This document shows, piece after piece, positions 8,964 through 18,122 of a stretch of DNA of 64,000 nt (position 1 is its first letter; every line of letters starts with the position of its first letter). The position numbers and the translations under genes are program-made. This stretch comes from Alphaproteobacteria bacterium (GTDB taxonomy: Bacteria; Pseudomonadota; Alphaproteobacteria; Ferrovibrionales; Ferrovibrionaceae). Below the pieces are notes generated by a model, which was given only the letters and a program-made list of their open reading frames with translations, searched no databases and was not told the origin of the DNA. The stretch covers positions 21,052-85,051 of the forward strand of contig JAGXRD010000078.1 in assembly GCA_018336035.1 (NCBI GenBank), given 5' to 3'.

Positions 8964-10175
8964 ATGACCGAGACGCGTTTTGCGCGACTGCGCGCCATTC
9001 AGGCCAATGCTTATGCGCAGGCCCCTGCCATCCGCACCCTGTTCGATGCCGCCGGCCTGCGCCCGGATCAACTCGGCGATGCCGCCGCCCTGGCACGTCT
9101 GCCGGTGTTCAAGAAAGAGGCGATGATCGAGCGGCAGCGCCTGGCCCCGCCCTATGGCGGTTTCCTGGCCGCGCCGGCCACGGACATCGAGCGTATCTTC
9201 GTCTCGCCCGGCCCGATCAACGAGCCGCAGTTCCGGGGTGAGATAGATGGCCTGGGTTTCGGCGCCGCCTTTGCTGCTGCCGGGATCGGCGGCGGCGATG
9301 TGGTGCTGAACACCTGGTCCTATCATCTGGTCCCGGCCGGGTTGCTGCTAGATGAAGGCCTGCGCAGCACCGGTGCCACCGTCATTCCCGCCGGCACCGG
9401 CGGCAGCGAAATGCAGGCCAAGCTGATCCGCGACCTTGGCGTGACCTGCATCTGCGCGGCCACGGCCTATTTCGTCACCCTGGCCGAAACACTGGAACAG
9501 GCCGGCCACGAGCTGCCGCGCGATTGGGGCGTCACGTCCGCCCTGCTGGGCGGCGAATTCGGCGACTGGATGGGCAAGCGCCGCAGGCTGGAGGTGCGTT
9601 ATGGCCTGCGGACCTTCTCGGTTTATGCCACAGCGGATTTCGGCCTGATCGGCTTCGAACGCGACACTCAGGAAGGCTACGAAATCCACCCCGACCGCAT
9701 CGTGCAGATCTGCGATCCGGTCAGCGGAAACCCGCTGCCCGTCGGCGAGCCCGGCGAGATCGTGGTGACAACCCTGCGGCCAGGCTGGCCGCTGATCCGC
9801 TTCGGCACCGGTGATGTCGCCATCGCCCGCGCGTTGCATGCCGATGGCAGCGTCGCACATATCTCCATGCTGCAGGGCCGCGTCGGTCAGTCCGTGAAGG
9901 CGCGCGAGATCTTCATTTATCCACGGCAGCTGGAGGATCTGGCGATCGCCATCCCCGGCATCCAGCGTGCCCAGGCCTCGATCACCCGCGAGGGGCATCG
10001 CGACTGCGTCACGCTGCGCCTGGCCCTGCAGGATGGTATCGATCCCAGCAGCGTGACCGAACCCGCTCAGGCGAAATTCCGCGAACTGTCACGCCTCAAG
10101 GCCGACCATGTCGAGATTGCCTGCAGCACGGAGTTGAACGCCGAAGCGCCACTGGTGCGCGATCTGCGACAGTAA
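8964..10175 (+). CDS. Phenylacetate-CoA ligase-like adenylate-forming protein with degenerate P-loop
   Basis: 403 aa with start ATG after GGGAGAG. Features that resemble PaaK are 'FGTGDVAIARALHADGSVAHISMLQGRVGQSVKAREIFIYPRQLEDL' (C-terminal hinge and ACT-like subdomain) and 'FSVYATADFGLIGFERD' in place of the YGxTE motif. The Ser/Thr/Gly-rich AMP P-loop (SSGTTG) is missing and the equivalent place reads 'FVSPGPINEPQFRGE'. It is therefore either a divergent CoA ligase or a non-catalytic relative. It is coupled to the enoyl-CoA hydratase gene and near two other acyl-activating genes. Aromatic-acid activation is a guess from the family only. Confidence 0.7.
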   Translation: MTETRFARLRAIQANAYAQAPAIRTLFDAAGLRPDQLGDAAALARLPVFKKEAMIERQRLAPPYGGFLAAPATDIERIFVSPGPINEPQFRGEIDGLGFGAAFAAAGIGGGDVVLNTWSYHLVPAGLLLDEGLRSTGATVIPAGTGGSEMQAKLIRDLGVTCICAATAYFVTLAETLEQAGHELPRDWGVTSALLGGEFGDWMGKRRRLEVRYGLRTFSVYATADFGLIGFERDTQEGYEIHPDRIVQICDPVSGNPLPVGEPGEIVVTTLRPGWPLIRFGTGDVAIARALHADGSVAHISMLQGRVGQSVKAREIFIYPRQLEDLAIAIPGIQRAQASITREGHRDCVTLRLALQDGIDPSSVTEPAQAKFRELSRLKADHVEIACSTELNAEAPLVRDLRQ

Positions 10176-10187
10176 ATTCTGGCTGGC

Positions 10188-11009
10188 TCAGCCGAGCCAG
10201 CGCTTGCGCCGCCGGTAATGTTTGACATCGCGGTAGCTCTTGCGCTCGCCCTGGACATTCAGGCCCAGATAGAATTCACGTACGTCTTCATTGCTGCGCA
10301 GTTCATCGCCTGCGCCTTCCAGCACGATATGGCCGTTTTCCATGACGTAGCCATAATCCGCAAGCTGCAGCGCAACGCGCGCATTCTGCTCCACCACCAG
10401 CAGCGTGACGCCGGCATCCTTCAGTGACTTCAGAACGGCGAAAACCTCGTCGACCATCAGCGGTGCCAAACCGAGCGACGGCTCGTCGATCAGCATGAGC
10501 TTCGGTCGTGCCATCATAGCACGGCCGATCACCAGCATCTGCTGCTCACCGCCTGACAGATAGCCAGAGGTGCGGTCTTTCAGGGCCGCAAGCCGGCCGA
10601 TGCGGGAATAAACCTCATCCAGTCGCTGCCGCACCGCACGCAGGCTGGTTTCCTTGTGCCCACCGATGATCAGGTTCTGCTCCACAGTGAGGTGGCGCAG
10701 CACGCGGCGTCCTTCCATCACATGGATGATGCCGGTATCGACGATGTCGACCGCATCCTGATTGTCGATGCGCTTGCCGTTGAACTGGATATTACCCGAG
10801 GTGACGCGCCCGTCCTCGGTTTTGATCACATTCGAAATCGCCTTCAGCGTGGTCGACTTGCCGGCGCCGTTACCACCCAGCAGGGCAACGCACTGCCCCT
10901 CGCTGATGCGCATCGAGACACCCTTCACCGCCAGGATGACCTCGCTGTAGATCACTTCGACATTGTTGAGCTCAAGCACGCGCGCCTCCGGCATTGCGGG
11001 GCCGGGCAT
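10188..11009 (-). CDS. livF: Branched-chain amino-acid-type ABC transporter ATPase, LivF-like
   Basis: ATPase of 273 aa. Walker A is GGNGAGKST, the signature 'LSGGEQQMLVIGRAMMARPKLMLIDEPSLGLAP' includes Walker B, and the switch His is replaced, as usual in LivF, by 'LLVVEQN'. An in-frame ATG at 10994 (MPEARVLELNN) is a likely true start, because the first five codons fall in a GC-rich hairpin. It is the last gene of the six-gene transporter operon livG-acs-livH-livM-SBP-livF. Liv-type systems also carry aromatic acids, urea or amides; the context of acyl-CoA genes favours a carboxylic-acid substrate. Confidence 0.88.
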   Translation of the reverse strand: MPGPAMPEARVLELNNVEVIYSEVILAVKGVSMRISEGQCVALLGGNGAGKSTTLKAISNVIKTEDGRVTSGNIQFNGKRIDNQDAVDIVDTGIIHVMEGRRVLRHLTVEQNLIIGGHKETSLRAVRQRLDEVYSRIGRLAALKDRTSGYLSGGEQQMLVIGRAMMARPKLMLIDEPSLGLAPLMVDEVFAVLKSLKDAGVTLLVVEQNARVALQLADYGYVMENGHIVLEGAGDELRSNEDVREFYLGLNVQGERKSYRDVKHYRRRKRWLG

Positions 11010-11021
11010 TCCGCCCGGCCC
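10999..11021 (-). other. GC-rich stem-loop between binding-protein and livF genes
   Basis: GGGCCGGGC - ATTCC - GCCCGGCCC is a perfect 9-bp hairpin directly after the solute-binding-protein stop codon (11037). There is no T-run. As in the Dpp operon, it sits behind a binding-protein gene, where it may stabilise that message or attenuate livF. Confidence 0.6.
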
Positions 11022-11036
11022 GCCCTTGCGACTGGG

Positions 11037-12254
11037 TTACCACTTCCCGATCTGCGGCACCGGCACACCCGGGGCAGCGGTGATATACTTGCCGCCCTTC
11101 ACAATACCGATATTGACTGTCGCACCCGTGGTCGGGAACGGCGCATCGTTGGTGTATTTGACATCCGACAGGATCTCGAAGGTTTGCTCGCTGGTGATCG
11201 TGGTGCTGAGCAGAGCTTCGCGCACGCCGCGGCCGGTGACATTTGCCGCGCCTGACTTCTTGGCCGCTGCCTCCACCGCACGCAACGCCACCAAGGTCTG
11301 ATTCAGGCCCATCACGGTCGGGACCGTCCAACCACCCTTCATACCGTACTGGCTCTTGAGCTTCTCATAGAACTGGCGCGACTTGGTATTTTCGTCGGTC
11401 GGCATCGCCATGCCGTAAACCTCATAGTCGCCCTCCAGATTGGCAATGCCGCCTATGGCCGAAGCCGAAGCGGTGATGCCGTTATGCGAGCTCATCACGA
11501 TCGGCACCTTCTTGTTCAGCGCCTGCAACGCGCGCTTCACCGCCACCACTGCCGCCGTATTGGTCTGCACGTCCAACACCTGGGCACCCTTGTTGAGCAC
11601 GCGATTGACCTGCGTGGTCAGGTCGGTCGGCTGCACTTCGGTGTAGACGATTTCGACCAGGTCGATGGTCGCCTTGTTCTCATCGGCATACTTGCGCAAG
11701 CCTTTGGCGATATCCACATAGGCCGGCGAGGCTTCTGACGAGAAGACCGCGACCTTCAGGGCGCCGGAAACATTGTTCTGTTTACGGTACCATTCGAGGA
11801 AGGCGGCTGCCTCATGCGCATAGGTGGAGCGCGGGTTGAACACCCAGGGGTCGCTCTTCCAGCCGAAGCCATAACCAGCGGTGGACATGATCAGCGGAAT
11901 GCCGTCGGCCGGCAGGCGGCCCTGCAAAGCGGTGGCATCCGGTGCGCCGACACCCAGTGCGATGATCGGATTCAGCTCGGCCTTGATGCCGGGCCACAGG
12001 CTGGCGACCTGGGCGGCGTCGTAGCGATGGTCGTAGTCCTTCATCTTAAGCTGGACGCCCAGGTCCTTGCCCACTTCGGCATTCCACCAGGCAACGGCGG
12101 AGTGCCGTGCGCCATTGAGATCCTTCATCACGTCGGCATAAGGGCCGGTGAAATCGGCCAGCGAAGCGATGTTATAGGTGGTCTGGGCCTGCGCCGGGGC
12201 AGCCAGCATGAGCGTGGCCATTCCGGCGAGCACTGTGCGTGCGAACATTTTCAT
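11037..12254 (-). CDS. Liv-type periplasmic substrate-binding protein (Peripla_BP_6)
   Basis: 405 aa with an N-terminal signal peptide ending 'LMLAAPAQAQ' (about residue 24), then the bilobed receptor fold of the leucine/isoleucine/valine-binding class. Landmarks are 'YNIASLADFTGPYADVMKDLNGARHSAVAWWNAE', 'ALGVGAPDATALQGRLPADGIPLI' and 'GALKVAVFSSEASPAYVDIAKGL'. It delivers substrate to LivHM. Substrate is not deducible from sequence; the embedded acyl-CoA synthetase and shared TetR-like operators suggest an organic acid. Confidence 0.87.
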   Translation of the reverse strand: MKMFARTVLAGMATLMLAAPAQAQTTYNIASLADFTGPYADVMKDLNGARHSAVAWWNAEVGKDLGVQLKMKDYDHRYDAAQVASLWPGIKAELNPIIALGVGAPDATALQGRLPADGIPLIMSTAGYGFGWKSDPWVFNPRSTYAHEAAAFLEWYRKQNNVSGALKVAVFSSEASPAYVDIAKGLRKYADENKATIDLVEIVYTEVQPTDLTTQVNRVLNKGAQVLDVQTNTAAVVAVKRALQALNKKVPIVMSSHNGITASASAIGGIANLEGDYEVYGMAMPTDENTKSRQFYEKLKSQYGMKGGWTVPTVMGLNQTLVALRAVEAAAKKSGAANVTGRGVREALLSTTITSEQTFEILSDVKYTNDAPFPTTGATVNIGIVKGGKYITAAPGVPVPQIGKW

Positions 12255-12309
12255 TGTTATTTCCTCCCGTTTTTCATGTGTGTGGAACTCGTCTACGCCA
12301 TGCGGAACG

Positions 12310-13362
12310 CTAGTAAGAGAACGGCCAGAGCCGGTAGGAGCGCTTGATGATCGACCAGCGATGCATCAGACCGCGCGGTTCGAAGATCAGGAAGGCGGCA
12401 ATTACACCTCCAAGGAAGATGTTGAGCGTGGCAAACACCACGTCACCACCAAGCCACGGCACCAATTGCACGAACGTGGGACCAAGGCTGATGAAGCTCT
12501 CGCGGATCGAAAGGATGACCACGACGCCGATCAAGGCGCCGGTGATAGATCCGATGCCGCCGACAATAACCATGGCCACGAACCAGATCGAATGGAACAG
12601 CGTGAACTGGTCGACGGCGACGAAGCGGACATAATAGGCCCACAGCCCACCGCCGATGCCCGCATAGAAAGACCCCACCAGGAAGGCCATGGCCTTGGTA
12701 CGGACCACATCAATGCCCATCATGCCGGAGGCGACATCATCGTCGCGTACCGCCACGAAGTCGCGGCCATGACGGCTGCGGGCGATGCCGAAGGCGCCGG
12801 CCACCATCACTACGGCGAAGACCAGACAGAGATAGTAGATCGAGCGGTCGGTATCGATGACATAGCCGAACAGTTGCGCCGGCTCGAGCGACAGGCCGTT
12901 CGAGCCGCCGAGCCATGATTGCGGTAGATTGAGCACCAGGAAATGGAATAGCGACTGTGCCGCGATGGTGGTGAGCACAAGATAGAAGCCTTTGATGCGC
13001 ACTGCCGACAGGCCGAAGATGAAGCCGAAGGCCGCGGCCGCACAGCCGCCCAGCGGGATCGCGGCCCAGAACGGGAAGCCGAACTTGCTGGCCAGTACCG
13101 CGGTGGCATAGGCGCCACTGCCCATGAAGGCGGCCTGGCCGAGATTGATCTGGCCGCCATAGCCGGTGCAGATCTGCAGGCCGACAGTCACCACGACCGT
13201 AATCAGCGCCGAGGTCGCTACCGCTACCAGGCGCGGGCCGACCAGCAGCGGCAACACCGCCAGCAGCACCATGAAGAGGATCAGGCAGATGAGCTGCTTG
13301 CGCGTGCGGATCAGCGACTGGTCGCGCGCGAAGCTGGTTGCAAAGACGCCAGCGGGATCCAT
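12310..13362 (-). CDS. livM: ABC transporter permease, LivM-like
   Basis: Hydrophobic protein of 350 aa with about nine to ten TM helices. The BPD_transp_2 pattern is visible in 'GLQICTGYGGQINLGQAAFMGSGAYATAVLASKFG' and 'HGRDFVAVRDDDVASGMMGIDVVRTKAMAFLVGSFYAGIGGGLWAYYVRFV', the ATPase-contact loop of LivM. The stop lies 55 bp before the binding-protein start, and the gene follows livH with a 3-bp gap. Confidence 0.88.
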   Translation of the reverse strand: MDPAGVFATSFARDQSLIRTRKQLICLILFMVLLAVLPLLVGPRLVAVATSALITVVVTVGLQICTGYGGQINLGQAAFMGSGAYATAVLASKFGFPFWAAIPLGGCAAAAFGFIFGLSAVRIKGFYLVLTTIAAQSLFHFLVLNLPQSWLGGSNGLSLEPAQLFGYVIDTDRSIYYLCLVFAVVMVAGAFGIARSRHGRDFVAVRDDDVASGMMGIDVVRTKAMAFLVGSFYAGIGGGLWAYYVRFVAVDQFTLFHSIWFVAMVIVGGIGSITGALIGVVVILSIRESFISLGPTFVQLVPWLGGDVVFATLNIFLGGVIAAFLIFEPRGLMHRWSIIKRSYRLWPFSY

Positions 13363-13365
13363 GCC

Positions 13366-14250
13366 TCAGACCCTCTCGACCATCTTCCAACCGAACATGC
13401 CGGTTGGTCGGATGAATAGGATGACAAGCATGATGATGAACGGGAAAACGTTGCCGACCGAGCCGCCGATCACGGGATCGACATAAGCCATGACCAGGCC
13501 CTGAATGATGCCCACGATAATCCCGGCAAGCAGCACGCCAGCGATCGATTCAAAACCAGCCAGCAAGGCGACCGGCAGCGCGGCGAGCCCGATCTCGGAG
13601 GCCAGGAAGCTGACGGACTTTCCGCTCAGGAAGATAATCGCGCCCAGCGTGGACAGCACCGAACCGAGGATCCAGGCAAAGGCCACCGAGCGCTTGACTG
13701 AAATGCCCATCGACACCGCAACCTGGTGATCTTCTGCCACCGCCGTCATGCGCAGACCAGGCCGGGTGCGGTTGAAGAACCAGGAGAGGCCAAGACCAAC
13801 GACGATGGTGATCATGCCGCCAATGAACAGCGAGCGTGGGATCAGGATGTCGCCGATGATCACCGGCTGCAGCGGGAAGATGATCGGGAACGGCCGCACC
13901 TGCGGGCCGAACAGCACCAGGATCAGGCCACGCAGCAGAATCAGGAGCCCGATGGTAACCATCACCATGGCAAAGACCGACTCGCCGACCAGGCGCGAGA
14001 AGAAGATCCGCTCGATGGCGAAACCGAAAAGTGCCGCGGCGACGAAAGCCAGCGGAATGCCGATCCAGTATGGCAGGCCGATGGATGTGATCATCCACCA
14101 GACCACGAAGCCACCGAATACCACCAGCTCGCCCTGCGCGAAGTTGAAGACCTTGGAGGCGCGATAGATGACAATGAACCCCATGGCGATCAGGGCATAC
14201 AGCAGCCCGATCAGCGCACCATTGATGGTGTAGTTGAGAAACTCGCTCAT
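13366..14250 (-). CDS. livH: ABC transporter permease, LivH-like
   Basis: 294 aa with about eight TM helices. The N-terminus 'INGALIGLLYALIAMGFIVIYRASKVFNFAQGELVVFGGFV' is diagnostic for LivH, as is 'TRPGLRMTAVAEDHQVAVSMGISVKRSVAFAWILGSVLSTLGA'. The start overlaps the acyl-CoA synthetase stop by four bases (ATGA), showing that the synthetase belongs to the transporter operon. Confidence 0.9.
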   Translation of the reverse strand: MSEFLNYTINGALIGLLYALIAMGFIVIYRASKVFNFAQGELVVFGGFVVWWMITSIGLPYWIGIPLAFVAAALFGFAIERIFFSRLVGESVFAMVMVTIGLLILLRGLILVLFGPQVRPFPIIFPLQPVIIGDILIPRSLFIGGMITIVVGLGLSWFFNRTRPGLRMTAVAEDHQVAVSMGISVKRSVAFAWILGSVLSTLGAIIFLSGKSVSFLASEIGLAALPVALLAGFESIAGVLLAGIIVGIIQGLVMAYVDPVIGGSVGNVFPFIIMLVILFIRPTGMFGWKMVERV

Positions 14251-16211
14251 GCGATGGCCCGCCTGTTGTCCTGCACTTCGGTTACGTTGAAGCTCTCGTC
14301 CACATCGTTGATGCGGACTGTTGCAGAGAGCGTACCCTTGCGGCCGTCCTGATAGGTGATCAGGATGTTCACGGCCGCCGTACTGCTGCCGCGATAGATC
14401 TCTTCCACCAGCGTCTGGTAGCGTTCGGTGATGAACTCGCGCCGCAGCTTGCGCGACCGGGTCAACTCACCTTCGTCGGGATCGAGTTCCTTGGGGAAAT
14501 TGGCGAAGCGGCGCACACGCGCATGTTCCGGCAGGAAGCGGTTGACCCGGCGGATGTCCTCGCGGATCAGCGCCGCCACTTCCGGCTTCTGCGACAGGTC
14601 AGTAAAGGTGGAATATGTGATGTTGCGCTCTTCCGCCCAGCGCGACAGCACTTCCATGTCGATATTGATCAGCGCACCAACGAAATCCCGGCTTTCATCA
14701 CCAAGAGTGAGAATATCCTTGATAAAGGGACTGAAGCGCAGCCGGGTTTCGATATATTGCGGCGGGAAACTGTCGCCGCTGCGCATGCGGCGCAGGTCGC
14801 TGATCCGCTCGAGGAAAACCAGCTCGCCGCTCTCGGTCTGGGTCACCGCGTCGCCGGTCTGATACCAGCCATCCTGCAGGCGCTCGTCCGATTTCTCCGG
14901 GTTGCGATAATAACCCTGGAAGAAGGAGCCGCCGCGCACCAGCAGCTCGCCGGCCTCCGACAGTTTCCATTCCAGCGGCTTGCCGGCATCGGGATGTGGT
15001 TTCATCCAGTGGCCAACGGTTTCGAGATTGTAGCTCTCGCTCTGATGCAGGGTCAGCAGGCCGATTTCAGTGGCGCCATAAATGTTGCGCAGCGGCACGC
15101 CGATGGCATGGAACAGGCGGAACACATCCGGCGCCATGGTGGCACCGCCGCAGACTGGCAGGCTGAGTCGGGTCAGACCAAGCTTGTCGCGTAGCGGTTC
15201 CAGCACCAGTGCATCCGCCAGCGGATACAGCAGCCGCGCCAGCAGTGGTGCCGGCTTACCTTCCAGGCGGCCGACATTCACCTGATGCCCGATCGCCACG
15301 CCCCATTCGTAGATGCGCCGGCGCAGCGGTCCGGCATCCAGCATGCGGGCCTGGATCGTCGCCGCCAGGCTTTCCCACTGCCGCGGCGCGAAGACCATCA
15401 TCTCGACCGCGATTTCGCGCAGGTTGGCCAACACCTGTTCGGGCGATTCCGGGAAATTCACCACCATCGGCACGGCAAGGCCCATGGTGACGCCGACGAT
15501 CTGCTCGGTGATCCAGGCCGGTGCGATATAGGTGAGGTAATCGAGGCCGGGCCGCACCTCGGCCGCGCTCATGATGCGATGCGCGTTATCGATCATCATC
15601 TTGTGGGTGACGATCACGCCCTTGGGCCGGCCGGTGGTGCCCGACGTGTAAGACAGCACCGCGATATCATCCGGCCGTCCCGCCGCCACCATTGTTCCGA
15701 AAGCATCGGGACTGGCGCGATGGCGCTCGATGCCCCGGGCTGTCACCTCCTGGGTGGTATGCAGCCCCTTGTCGCCGTAGGACCACATGCCGGTGGTGTC
15801 CCAGTAAAGGATATGGCGCAGGCCCGGCACGGCATCGCGGATGGCCAGCCCCTTATCGACCTGCTCCTGATCCTGGGCGATCAGGCAGACGGCCTCGCTG
15901 TCGTTCAGCAGATAGTCGATTTCGCCGGCCGTCAGATCCGGATAAAGCGAGATCACCTTGGCACCCAGCGCCAGCGCGGCGAACTCGGCCCAGAAATTAT
16001 CCGGCTCGTTTTCGCCGATGATAGCGACCGTCTCACCGCGCTTCACGCCCATGGCATCAAGCCCGAGCGCAAGGCCGCGCACCTGTTCCAGCACATCGCC
16101 GAAGCTGTATTCGCGCCAGATGCCGCGCTTCTTGTGGCGCTGCGCCAGGCGGCCGGGCTCCTGCTGGCCACGCAGCAGCAACAATTGGGGCAAGGTCTGC
16201 ATCGCGATCAT
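14247..16211 (-). CDS. Long-chain acyl-CoA synthetase-like AMP-dependent ligase
   Basis: 654 aa. The P-loop is 'AVLSYTSGTTGRPKGVIVTHKMM', the A5 motif is 'IYGATEIGLLT', and the ATP/hinge motifs 'GWYQTGDAVTQTESGELVFLERISDLRRMRSGDSFPPQYIETRLR' follow. This layout, with an insert before the hinge and no conserved catalytic-Lys C-terminal ending, matches the FAA1/FadD15-like long-chain branch. It probably activates the acid imported by the Liv proteins whose genes flank it: its start overlaps the livG stop by one base and its stop overlaps livH by four. Such livG-acs-livH order is also known in aromatic or phenylacetyl uptake clusters (family knowledge). Confidence 0.86.
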   Translation of the reverse strand: MIAMQTLPQLLLLRGQQEPGRLAQRHKKRGIWREYSFGDVLEQVRGLALGLDAMGVKRGETVAIIGENEPDNFWAEFAALALGAKVISLYPDLTAGEIDYLLNDSEAVCLIAQDQEQVDKGLAIRDAVPGLRHILYWDTTGMWSYGDKGLHTTQEVTARGIERHRASPDAFGTMVAAGRPDDIAVLSYTSGTTGRPKGVIVTHKMMIDNAHRIMSAAEVRPGLDYLTYIAPAWITEQIVGVTMGLAVPMVVNFPESPEQVLANLREIAVEMMVFAPRQWESLAATIQARMLDAGPLRRRIYEWGVAIGHQVNVGRLEGKPAPLLARLLYPLADALVLEPLRDKLGLTRLSLPVCGGATMAPDVFRLFHAIGVPLRNIYGATEIGLLTLHQSESYNLETVGHWMKPHPDAGKPLEWKLSEAGELLVRGGSFFQGYYRNPEKSDERLQDGWYQTGDAVTQTESGELVFLERISDLRRMRSGDSFPPQYIETRLRFSPFIKDILTLGDESRDFVGALINIDMEVLSRWAEERNITYSTFTDLSQKPEVAALIREDIRRVNRFLPEHARVRRFANFPKELDPDEGELTRSRKLRREFITERYQTLVEEIYRGSSTAAVNILITYQDGRKGTLSATVRINDVDESFNVTEVQDNRRAIA

Positions 16212-17026
16212 CAGCGCGCTCCCTCGCCCAGATAGGCCTTGAGTACCGCCGGATCCCGCTGCACCTCGGCAGGCGTGCCCTCGGCGATCTTGCGGCCGAA
16301 ATCCAGCACGACCACGCGGTCGGCCAGATCCATCACCACGCCCATGTCATGCTCGACCAGCACCACCGGAATGCCGCGCGCTTCGCGCACATCCAGGATG
16401 AAGCGGGCCAGATCTTCCTTTTCTTCGGTATTCATGCCGGCCATCGGCTCGTCCATCAGCAGTATCTTCGGCTCCTGCGCCAGGGCGCGGCCAAGATCGA
16501 CCCGCTTGCGCTGGCCGTAACCGAGCGTGCCGACGGGACGGTGGCGGATCGATTCCATCTCCAGCAACTCGATGATTTCCTCAACCACCTCGCGCTGGGC
16601 GAATTCTTCGTTACGCGACCGACCGAAATGGATGAAGGCGTCCAGAATGCTGCTGCGCATATGCATGTGACGGCCGATCATGATGTTTTCGATCACCGTC
16701 ATGCCGCCGAAGATATGCGTCCCCTGGAAGGTGCGGGCGAGACCGGCGCGTGCAATCTGGTGCACCGATTTGCCGACCACGGGTCCGCCATCGAACTGGA
16801 TTTCGCCGCGCTGCGGACGATAGAAGCCGCTGAAGCAGTTCATCAGCGAGGATTTTCCGGCTCCATTCGGGCCGATCACTGCGACCAGTTCGTCGCTGCC
16901 AATCTCAATGGTGACGCCATCCAGCGCCTTGATGCCGCCGAATTGCAAACCGATGTCTTGGGCGGCGAGCACCGGACGCTTGCGCGCTCCGGCAGCCGCG
17001 CCATGCGGCACTGCCATCGCTTCCAC
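16211..17026 (-). CDS. livG: ABC transporter ATPase, LivG-like
   Basis: 271 aa, first gene of the operon. Walker A is GPNGAGKSS, and the LivG-specific helical insert is 'IARAGLARTFQGTHIFGGMTVIENIMIGRHMHMRSSILDAF'. The signature is modified to 'LGYGQRKRVDLGRALAQEPKILLMDEPMAGMN'. The switch is 'VVLVEHDMGVVMDLADRVVVLDFGRKIAEG'. The upstream region shared with the nitronate monooxygenase gene carries an operator-like element at 17105. Confidence 0.9.
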   Translation of the reverse strand: MEAMAVPHGAAAGARKRPVLAAQDIGLQFGGIKALDGVTIEIGSDELVAVIGPNGAGKSSLMNCFSGFYRPQRGEIQFDGGPVVGKSVHQIARAGLARTFQGTHIFGGMTVIENIMIGRHMHMRSSILDAFIHFGRSRNEEFAQREVVEEIIELLEMESIRHRPVGTLGYGQRKRVDLGRALAQEPKILLMDEPMAGMNTEEKEDLARFILDVREARGIPVVLVEHDMGVVMDLADRVVVLDFGRKIAEGTPAEVQRDPAVLKAYLGEGAR

Positions 17027-17104
17027 TCATTTCCTCCCTGGCATCAGCCGGGTTCGTCCCGGTGGCCAATCAGATTTATGAATCTGACCATATGGGCGTC
17101 TAGT

Positions 17105-17119
17105 TTACTTACGGGTCAA
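17105..17119. promoter_or_regulatory. Operator-like element (candidate TetR site 2)
   Basis: TTACTTACGGGTCAA lies in the 136-bp divergent gap between livG and the first nitronate monooxygenase gene. It matches 11 or more positions of the element at 23312 read on the other strand (TTACTTAAAAGTCAA) and resembles the palindrome at 8121. The co-occurrence at three divergent promoters of the same pathway supports a common regulator. Confidence 0.6.
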
Positions 17120-17162
17120 TTCATGTCAATCTCTCTTTCGCATATCCTGGGGAGGACATGAA

Positions 17163-18122
17163 ATGTCGTTGCAATTCGGTAGCCGCCAGCTCGCCGCGCG
17201 CTTTATGTCGCGACTACAACTTCCGGTCATCGCTGGGCCGATGTTTTTAATTTCCGGACCAGATCTGGTGATCGGTTGCTGCAATGCGGGAGTGGTCGGC
17301 TCCTTCCCAAGCCTGAATGCCCGCACGACAGTACTGCTCGACGAATGGCTGACGCGCATCGCAGCCGAAACTAGCAGCCCGAATGCTGCGCCGTATGCGG
17401 TCAATATGATTGTGCATCCCAGCAATACACGGCTGGAAGAAGATATGATGCTGGTCGAAAAGCATAAGGCGCCACTGGTAATCGCCAGCGTCGGCAGCCC
17501 TGCCAACATCGTCGCCCGCGTGCATGCCTATGGCGGGCTTGTCTTTTCTGATGTCGCCTCGCTGAAGCATGCGCGACGCGCGGCAGAGGTCGGGGTCGAT
17601 GGCCTGATCCTGCTATGCGCCGGCTCTGGCGGCAATACCGGCTGGCTCAATCCCTTCGCCTTCGTTGGCGCCGTACGCGAATTCTTCGACGGCCCGATCG
17701 TACTGGCGGGCGCCATTTCACGCGGCCAGTATATCCACGTGGCGCAGGAGATGGGCGCCGACATGGCCTATATCGGCACCAGTTTCATCGTCACGCGCGA
17801 AAGCATGGCCAATGACAAATATCGCGACATGCTGCTGGACGCCAATGCCGACGATATCATCCTGACAGCCGAGATCACCGGCATCCCGGCCAACATGCTG
17901 CGCCAGAGTCTGGAAAGCGCCGGTCTGAAAACCGGCAAGAAGCATGAAGGCGGCTTCAGCCTGCTGCGCGAAGTGGAGATGCTGAAAGCCTGGCGCGATA
18001 TCTGGAGCGCCGGCCATGGTGTTGGCGACGTACGGGCGATTGAGAGTGTTGCCGACCTGGTGCGAAGGTTACAGGCGGATTACCTGGCCGCTCGCAACCG
18101 GCGGAACGTCACTGCGGCTTGA
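17163..18122 (+). CDS. Nitronate monooxygenase-family flavoprotein (NMO/2-nitropropane dioxygenase)
   Basis: TIM-barrel FMN protein of 319 aa. The N-terminus 'LQLPVIAGPMFLISGPDLVIGCCNAGVVGSFPSLNAR' is the usual start. The FMN-phosphate loop 'LILLCAGSGGNTGWLNPFAF' and the second Gly loop 'PIVLAGAISRGQYIHVAQEMGADMAYIGTSFI' are intact. The family oxidises nitronates, but many members sit in acyl-CoA clusters with unassigned roles. A close paralogue lies at 23386 and both have the same operator-like element upstream. Its 3' end overlaps the convergent TetR gene by 14 bp. Confidence 0.85.
   Translation: MSLQFGSRQLAARFMSRLQLPVIAGPMFLISGPDLVIGCCNAGVVGSFPSLNARTTVLLDEWLTRIAAETSSPNAAPYAVNMIVHPSNTRLEEDMMLVEKHKAPLVIASVGSPANIVARVHAYGGLVFSDVASLKHARRAAEVGVDGLILLCAGSGGNTGWLNPFAFVGAVREFFDGPIVLAGAISRGQYIHVAQEMGADMAYIGTSFIVTRESMANDKYRDMLLDANADDIILTAEITGIPANMLRQSLESAGLKTGKKHEGGFSLLREVEMLKAWRDIWSAGHGVGDVRAIESVADLVRRLQADYLAARNRRNVTAA

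Noticed and set aside
8019..9326. 435-codon leftward open frame
   Set aside because: Covers enoyl-CoA hydratase and ligase genes on the other strand; Arg/Ser/Pro-rich shadow.
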